From contig NZ_JAKGCV010000008.1 of the NCBI RefSeq assembly GCF_021556455.1, positions 1 through 48,160 of the forward strand: a DNA stretch of 48,160 nt. The letters run 5' to 3'. The notes under the pieces were generated by a model. It did not search any database and was not told the origin of the DNA. It was given only the letters and a program-made list of their open reading frames with translations. Below are positions 43,496 through 48,160 of the stretch, in pieces; the first letter of the stretch is position 1, and each line of letters starts with the position of its first letter. The translations under genes were made by a program, and so were the position numbers. This DNA is from Streptomyces fuscigenes (GTDB lineage: Bacteria > Actinomycetota > Actinomycetes > Streptomycetales > Streptomycetaceae).

Positions 43496-44743
43496 TCAGG
43501 CGGACGTCTGGAGGGTGAGGCCGTAGTGGCTCAGGATCGGGTTGATCGGCTGGAAGAACGACTGGCCGCCGCTCGTGCAGTCGCCCGAGCCGCCGGACGT
43601 GACGCCCTGCGCCTGGTCGCCGCTGATGTAGGAGCCGCCCGAGTCGCCGCCCTCGACGCAGACGCTGGTCTGCGTCATCGAGTAGACCGCGCCCTGGGCG
43701 TAGTTGACGGTGACGTTTGTGGCCTGCACGTTGCCGCAGTGCCAGTGCGAGGTGGAGCCGGAGCGGCAGATGGCCGCGCCGACCGGCGCCGCCGCCGAGC
43801 CGCGCACCAGCTGGTCGGAGACGGTCCCCCAGCCGAGGACCACCGGCACCGTCCACCAGCCGCTGCCGACGTTGACCCACGCGTAGTCGTTGCCGGGGAA
43901 CGTCGAGCCCTGGATGTTGCCGATGTACGAGCCGTCCCAGCCGGTCACCGAGCCGCCGGGCTGCCCGCAGTGCCCGGCGGTGACGAAGCCCCCGTTGACG
44001 GAGAAGCCGATCGAGCAGCGGATGTTGCCCGTGTACCAGGGGTCGCCGCCGACCGTGCCGGCCGCCTTGGTGCCGGGCCGCGCGGCGACCTCGTCGACCG
44101 CGACCGGCCCGGCCTTCTCCGCCTGCGCGACGAAGGCGCGGACATCGTTGTCATCCTTGTGGGAGGCGACGACGTCCACGACGACCCGGTTGGTCGCCGG
44201 GTCGACCCGCCAACTGCTCACCCCGGCCGGGGCGGACGCCGTGGCCGAACCGGACGCCCCGGCGGACGCCGCTCCGTCCGTGGCCGCGCCGGACGGCACC
44301 GCGCCGCCCGCGGCCAGCCTGTCGATGCGGTCCTTGACCGCGTTCAGCCGGCCGGCGCTGTAGCGCACCAGTTCGACCCGCGCGCCCGTGGCGCGCACGG
44401 CCCCGGCCCTCCTCGCGTCGGCGACGGCGACGGTGAGCGCGCCGCTCTTCGCGTCGATCCAGGAGCCGCCGTACGCGGAGCCTGCCGCGCCACGGGCCTT
44501 CCCGGCGATCGCCGTGGCCTTCTTGTCGGCGGCGATGCGGGCCGTGGCCTGGCTCTCCGTCAGGCCGAGGTCCCTGCGCATCGCGGAGACGAGGCCGGCG
44601 GAGGCGGGGGCTTCGGCCGCGGGGGCCGTGGTCCCGGTGGGGGCGGGTGCGGCCGCGGCCGAGGGCAGCGCTCCGGTCGCGGCCCAGGTGCCGGCGAGCA
44701 GGAGCGTGGTGAGTCCCGTGCGTATCAGTGCTGAGCGTCCCAT
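43496..44743 (-). CDS. Secreted alpha-lytic/streptogrisin-type serine protease (S1E)
   Basis: A 415-residue preproprotease exported from the cell. The signal peptide is about residues 1-32 (MGRSALIRTGLTTLLLAGTW, then the ALPSAAAA cleavage region). The propeptide includes GLTESQATARIAADKKAT and an Ala/Ser/Gly-rich linker. The mature S1 domain shows His in GGFVTAGHCGQPG, Asp in FPGNDYAWVNVGSGW and Ser in VEGGDSGGSYISG, with paired Cys around each. The protein resembles the streptogrisin C/D group. The ATG at 44743 is preceded by GGAAGGG 8 nt upstream and gives an ordinary Sec signal; an upstream in-frame ATG does not. Its 5' leader carries a TCGC/GCGA hairpin near 44801-44825. Confidence 0.95.
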   Translation of the reverse strand: MGRSALIRTGLTTLLLAGTWAATGALPSAAAAPAPTGTTAPAAEAPASAGLVSAMRRDLGLTESQATARIAADKKATAIAGKARGAAGSAYGGSWIDAKSGALTVAVADARRAGAVRATGARVELVRYSAGRLNAVKDRIDRLAAGGAVPSGAATDGAASAGASGSATASAPAGVSSWRVDPATNRVVVDVVASHKDDNDVRAFVAQAEKAGPVAVDEVAARPGTKAAGTVGGDPWYTGNIRCSIGFSVNGGFVTAGHCGQPGGSVTGWDGSYIGNIQGSTFPGNDYAWVNVGSGWWTVPVVLGWGTVSDQLVRGSAAAPVGAAICRSGSTSHWHCGNVQATNVTVNYAQGAVYSMTQTSVCVEGGDSGGSYISGDQAQGVTSGGSGDCTSGGQSFFQPINPILSHYGLTLQTSA

Positions 44744-45006
44744 AAAGGGTGGCCCTTCCGTGTTCCTGACTGTGGGGGTGGAACAACTGGCGCCCAAGTG
44801 TCGCTTTTTGAGGGCGACTTGACCGGATCGTAACCAAGGAATGAGGTCAGGTCCATACCGCAGGGAGCGCTCTCAGGAAGGGCGAGGCCGCGCGCCGGGC
44901 GCGCGGGAGGGGAGCGCGACCGCCCCGCCCGGGCGGGGGTGCGGTGCCCGTGGCGTCGGGCTGCGTGACCCGGGCGCGAGGCCGGTCGGGGGCGGGCCGT
45001 ACGCGG

Positions 45007-46728
45007 CTAGCCGCGGGCGCCGCCGCCGGTGAGCCGGCGGGCGCGGCGCTTCACGCGGACCAGGAACGGCGTGGCCGTGCCCTTCCTGAGCTGCGGCGGG
45101 GCCCCGTCGCTGGCGATGGTCAGGGACACCGGGAGCTCCGTGTCCTGCTGCCAGCCGCAACTGGAGACACGGGCCTTGAGCTCCCAGCGGCCCGCGTTGC
45201 GACCCGAGTTCAGCGTGTCGGGTGCCAGCGTCGCGACGGTGCGGTGACGCACGCGGAAGCCGCCGTCCGGCGTCGGCACGCGGAGCGCGGTCGTCTCGCC
45301 CGGCACGAAGAACTCCTCGCCGCCGCCCCCGCGCCGCCGGGCCACGAGGTCGATCCGGGCCGAGCCGAGCCGGTCGGTGACGTCGAGGGCCTGCGCCGGG
45401 AGGCCCGAGACCGGGGGCGTGAGCACGTCCTTGCCGTCCACCGTGCGGAACGTCAGCGGGGCGCCGCCGGGCGCGGTCAGCTCGCCCTCCACCGTGATCT
45501 CCGCCGGGCCCGTCACCCGGGCCGTCGCCCTCGCGCGGACGCCCGACTCCCAGAGCGCGAGCCTGCGCACGTCGTCGAAGCGGTCCGCCGCCACCAGCGC
45601 CACCAGGGCCCGCTGCGGCGCCGGCAGGCCCGCCGCTACGCCCGGCGCGAAGCGCTCCAGCAGTACCGCCCGCACCTCGCGGAAGAACGCCCCGCGCCAC
45701 TCCTCCGGCGCCGCGAGGTGGCGCGGGGCCGTCAGCCGGCCCAGCATCTCCACGCGCAGCCAGCGCCGGTGCAGGCGGTCCCGGAAGGCTCCCGGCCCGG
45801 TGTGCGCGTCCACGATGTCCAGGGCCTCGCGGAGGTTGCCGAAGTAGCCGGCGGGGTCGAAGCGCCGGAAGCCGGCGTTCGAGGAGTCGGCGAGAGCCAC
45901 GTGGATGTAGCACACGTAGTCCGACAGGACGGAGATCCGGCCGGCGGCGAAGTACGCCGCGGTCACGAACACGTGGTCCTCCAGGCGCCGCCGGCCTTCG
46001 GGAAACAGCAGCCCCTCGCGGCGCAGGAACTCCCGCCGGAACATCTTGTGCGGGGTGAGGCTGTCGATCAGCGGGTCCTTCGCGAGCGTGGCGTCCGGCC
46101 GGTTGCGGCGGAACAGCTCACGGGGCACGCTGCGGCCGCGGCCCGCCATCTTGCCGACGACGACGTCGGCGCCGTTCTCCCGCGCGTACGCGTACAGGCG
46201 CTGGAGCGCCTCGTCCCCGAACCAGTCGTCGTGGTCGGCGAACTGCACGTACTCGCCGCGCGCCAGCCCGATGCCGACGTTGCGGGGCCGCGAGGGCCAG
46301 CCGGAGTTCGGGATGTGCTCGACCCGGAAGCGGTCCGGGTACCGGGCGGCCAGCTCGTCCAGGCGCGCGCCCGAGCCGTCCGTCGACCCGTCGTCGACGA
46401 AGACCGCCTCCCACTCGCCCGGCGGCATCGACTGGCGCAGGAGCGAGCCGATGAGCTCGTCGATCGCGGAGCCCGGGTTGTAGACGGGCACCACCACGGA
46501 CACCTTCACCCGGGAGGGTGATCCCGGCGCGCTGCCGTCGACGGCGGGGTCCGGAGTCGTTCCGCCGGAGCCCGGATCGGCTCCGCCGGGGTCCCGTTCG
46601 GCCCTGGGTTCGGTGCCGGTCGTGTTGTGGGTACCGGGTGCGGTGCCGGGTTCGGTTCCGGGCGTGATGCCGGCCGTGTCGTCGGTTCCGGGCGTGGTGC
46701 CGGCCGTCTCGTCGTGACTGCTCAACAT
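45007..46728 (-). CDS. Family 2 glycosyltransferase with C-terminal extension
   Basis: A 573-residue GT-A fold enzyme. Residues 1-73 are Thr/Gly/Pro/Asp-rich low complexity. The catalytic domain starts VKVSVVVPVYNPGSAI, with AVFVDDGSTDGSG, RNVGIGLARGEYVQFADHDDWFGD (the DxD-type metal site) and RRRLEDHVFVTAAYF. The last ~200 residues are a beta-rich region with a basic end (RVKRRARRLTGGGARG) as in wall-polysaccharide glycosyltransferases of the TagA/EpsJ type. The acceptor is unknown. The ATG at 46728 lies inside the end of the sulfotransferase gene (seven-base overlap), so the two are translated together. Confidence 0.93.
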   Translation of the reverse strand: MLSSHDETAGTTPGTDDTAGITPGTEPGTAPGTHNTTGTEPRAERDPGGADPGSGGTTPDPAVDGSAPGSPSRVKVSVVVPVYNPGSAIDELIGSLLRQSMPPGEWEAVFVDDGSTDGSGARLDELAARYPDRFRVEHIPNSGWPSRPRNVGIGLARGEYVQFADHDDWFGDEALQRLYAYARENGADVVVGKMAGRGRSVPRELFRRNRPDATLAKDPLIDSLTPHKMFRREFLRREGLLFPEGRRRLEDHVFVTAAYFAAGRISVLSDYVCYIHVALADSSNAGFRRFDPAGYFGNLREALDIVDAHTGPGAFRDRLHRRWLRVEMLGRLTAPRHLAAPEEWRGAFFREVRAVLLERFAPGVAAGLPAPQRALVALVAADRFDDVRRLALWESGVRARATARVTGPAEITVEGELTAPGGAPLTFRTVDGKDVLTPPVSGLPAQALDVTDRLGSARIDLVARRRGGGGEEFFVPGETTALRVPTPDGGFRVRHRTVATLAPDTLNSGRNAGRWELKARVSSCGWQQDTELPVSLTIASDGAPPQLRKGTATPFLVRVKRRARRLTGGGARG

Positions 46729-47561
46729 GCGTATCCCCAGCGGCGCGTGACCTCCCTCAAGGAATCCGGCACCTCCTCGGGCGTGGGCAGTTCACGCGCC
46801 CGCTGGATCCTGCCCGATTTGATGTTGTCGCTCCAGTCGCCGACGTAGGCCTGGAACGGGCCGTGTTCCTGTCGCCCGTAGTCCAGCATGCCCTCGCTCC
46901 ACTCCACGCCGAGAAACGCGCAGATCTCCCGGGTGATCTCGTCGGGCCGCTCCGTGAGCTCCTCGTAGCGGACCGTCAGCCCGGGCAGCCGGCTGCGGGC
47001 CTCGTCCACGGCGTCCACGTACCGCTTCACCTCCGCGACCGTCTGCCGCGGGTCCCGGTCGGGGCGCCCGTTCATCAGCGAGCTGACCATCGACGCCGGA
47101 TGGCGCAGCAGGAAGACGTAGCGCGCCTCGGGCCACGCCTCGCGCAGCCGGGGCCAGATCAGGGCGTTGCCGGGGGTCTTGTCGACGATCTGCTCCTTGC
47201 CGCTGTGCGCCAGCTCGCGGTGGAGGACCCGGTCCCACAGCAGGTGCTCCAGCTCCCGGCCGTCGAGGCCGAGCTGCTTCATCGCCTTCTCGGTGTAGTC
47301 CTTGGTCTGCCGGACCTCCAGCGTCCGCAGGTGCATCTCGTGCGGTGCGCGGATCTGCGGGTGGCTGTTGAGTATCACGCGCAGGAGTGTGGAGCCCGAA
47401 CGCACGGACGAGATCACGAACACGGGAGACGGTACGAGCCGCTGCCCCTTCGGCGCCGGGGCCGCCGCGGCGGGGCGGCCCGCCGCCCGCGCTCTCGCCC
47501 GGCCCAGGACGCGGCGGGCCTTGCGGGCGACGGCCCGCATTCGGGAGCGGCTGGCAGGCAT
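46722..47561 (-). CDS. PAPS-dependent sulfotransferase family protein
   Basis: A 279-residue enzyme. A basic N-terminus of about 40 residues (Arg/Ala-rich) precedes the 5'-phosphosulfate loop VFVISSVRSGSTLLRVILN. The catalytic His region is HPQIRAPHEMHL. The 3'-phosphate-binding element is RYVFLLRHPASMVSSLMNG, followed by LTVRYEELTERPDEIT. These match the Sulfotransfer_3 type. It transfers sulfate from PAPS to a hydroxyl or sugar. The ATG at 47561 follows AAGGA by 10 nt; an in-frame GTG at 47585 is possible. Coupling to the glycosyltransferase suggests a sulfated glycan product. Confidence 0.9.
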   Translation of the reverse strand: MPASRSRMRAVARKARRVLGRARARAAGRPAAAAPAPKGQRLVPSPVFVISSVRSGSTLLRVILNSHPQIRAPHEMHLRTLEVRQTKDYTEKAMKQLGLDGRELEHLLWDRVLHRELAHSGKEQIVDKTPGNALIWPRLREAWPEARYVFLLRHPASMVSSLMNGRPDRDPRQTVAEVKRYVDAVDEARSRLPGLTVRYEELTERPDEITREICAFLGVEWSEGMLDYGRQEHGPFQAYVGDWSDNIKSGRIQRARELPTPEEVPDSLREVTRRWGYAC

Positions 47562-47953
47562 GGTGCGCACATCCTTCGTCGGCACGGTCGCGCGGGGGAG
47601 CGCGCGCCCCCGCCCCCGGCGCCGCCGGTCGCGGGGCGAACGTCCCGCCGCCTCAAGGGTTTTCTAGGTGCGCAATCTGAGAGAGGGCTCACGAGCGCCC
47701 GGAGGGCCGATGAGAAACGCGTGAGAACGCGGCGCGCCGGGCAACCGATCGGGCGCGAACACCATCGCTGTGCGGGCGCTGTGCGCCGGCCGTACGCGCG
47801 CTCACGGACCGTCGGGCCCGGCCCTCCCCGGCTCCGGCCGCCGCTCGGCGGTCCGTGGCCGGGGCCCGTGCCGCCCGCGCCGGATGATCTTGACGGGTCT
47901 CGGACATTTCCCGCTTGTCAAGGCAGTGTCCTAAACACAAGTCACTCGGTTAG
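47562..47953. other. Gene-free divergent region at the right end
   Basis: These 392 bases between the sulfotransferase start and the last gene hold no supportable gene. The part next to 47954 is AT-richer and contains CTTGT/ACAAG arms (47912-47941) and a CACTC/GAGTG inverted repeat that overlaps the last start codon (47943-47960). These may be regulatory. Confidence 0.45.
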
Positions 47954-48160
47954 ATGAGTGTGGACACCAGAACGCCCCGGTCCGGGTTCGACGAACAGCC
48001 GCCCCTGAGCATGCTCAAGGTGGACAGCGATCCCGCACAGGTCATCGTGAACCACGCGAGCTTCCGCGTGAAGCTGGCGACGCCCAGCCGGCCGGCCCCG
48101 CGCCGCGCCGGCGTGCAGCGCGGCGCCGGGGCGGGGGCAGCCGAGACCGCGCGCATCCCC
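47954..48160 (+). CDS. Unidentified protein, 5' end only (runs off the right edge)
   Basis: From ATG 47954 the frame is open for 69 codons to the edge. The residues (SVDTRTPRSGFDEQPPLSML, then KVDSDPAQVIVNHASFRVKL, then an Arg/Ala/Pro/Gly-rich stretch) do not let me name a family. Codon third positions are G/C, in keeping with a real gene. It is divergent from the sulfotransferase-glycosyltransferase pair, so a cell-surface polysaccharide role is possible, but this rests on position alone. No ribosome site is visible, so it may be leaderless. Confidence 0.6.
   Translation, partial: MSVDTRTPRSGFDEQPPLSMLKVDSDPAQVIVNHASFRVKLATPSRPAPRRAGVQRGAGAGAAETARIP

Overview
The window reads as a chromosomal core segment of a Streptomyces species. 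The DNA is very GC-rich with strong third-position G/C. GTG starts are common, and translationally coupled stop/start overlaps (ATGA or GTGA) occur repeatedly. The gene content is typical of the genus: the sporulation anti-sigma factor RsiG with both c-di-GMP signature helices, the nickel regulator Nur, PhoU/PhoR/PhoP with a PHO box, CarD-IspD-IspF, and a WhiJ-like XRE/DUF397/ATPase triad. The order nur ... gpmA ... phoU-phoRP ... carD-ispDF-cysS-rlmB agrees, from memory, with the core of the S. coelicolor chromosome. I see no rRNA, tRNA, CRISPR array, insertion sequence or prophage.

Left third (1-16 kb). A TetR gene runs off the left edge. It is followed by a fluoride-channel operon (fluC-DUF190-fluC), an Eis-type acetyltransferase, a zinc-type L-asparaginase, rsiG, dtd, a YgfZ-like folate-binding protein, nur, a nitrobindin-like protein and a 33-residue membrane peptide. 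Next comes a coupled run of three membrane-anchored proteins that look like one family, then a DsrE-like protein, an MFS transporter and gpmA.

Middle (16-35 kb). First is a set of small accessory enzymes: a HAD protein, a cofactor-free haloperoxidase-type hydrolase, an NTF2-like protein, an SGNH esterase and a GNAT protein. A TetR regulator is divergent from a beta-hydroxyacid dehydrogenase across a doubled palindromic operator. A tiny protein with eight cysteines sits behind its own pair of palindromes. Then come phoU // phoR-phoP, a lipoprotein, a 1.1-kb gene-free region, carD, ispD-ispF, cysS and rlmB, and the WhiJ-like triad, whose ATPase gene carries an in-frame amber codon.

Right third (35-48 kb). 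This holds an acetyl-xylan-esterase-like enzyme, an eight-copy 10-bp repeat array, and a glycogen-debranching-type glycosidase divergent from a LacI regulator that leads a sugar ABC importer (binding protein plus two permeases, no ATPase). A secreted alpha-lytic-type serine protease and a coupled sulfotransferase-glycosyltransferase pair follow, and an unidentified gene runs off the right edge.

Nine starts have a TANNNT -10 element 6-7 nt upstream and so are predicted leaderless. This helped choose the starts of nur, the HAD gene, dtd, gpmA, phoR and cysS.
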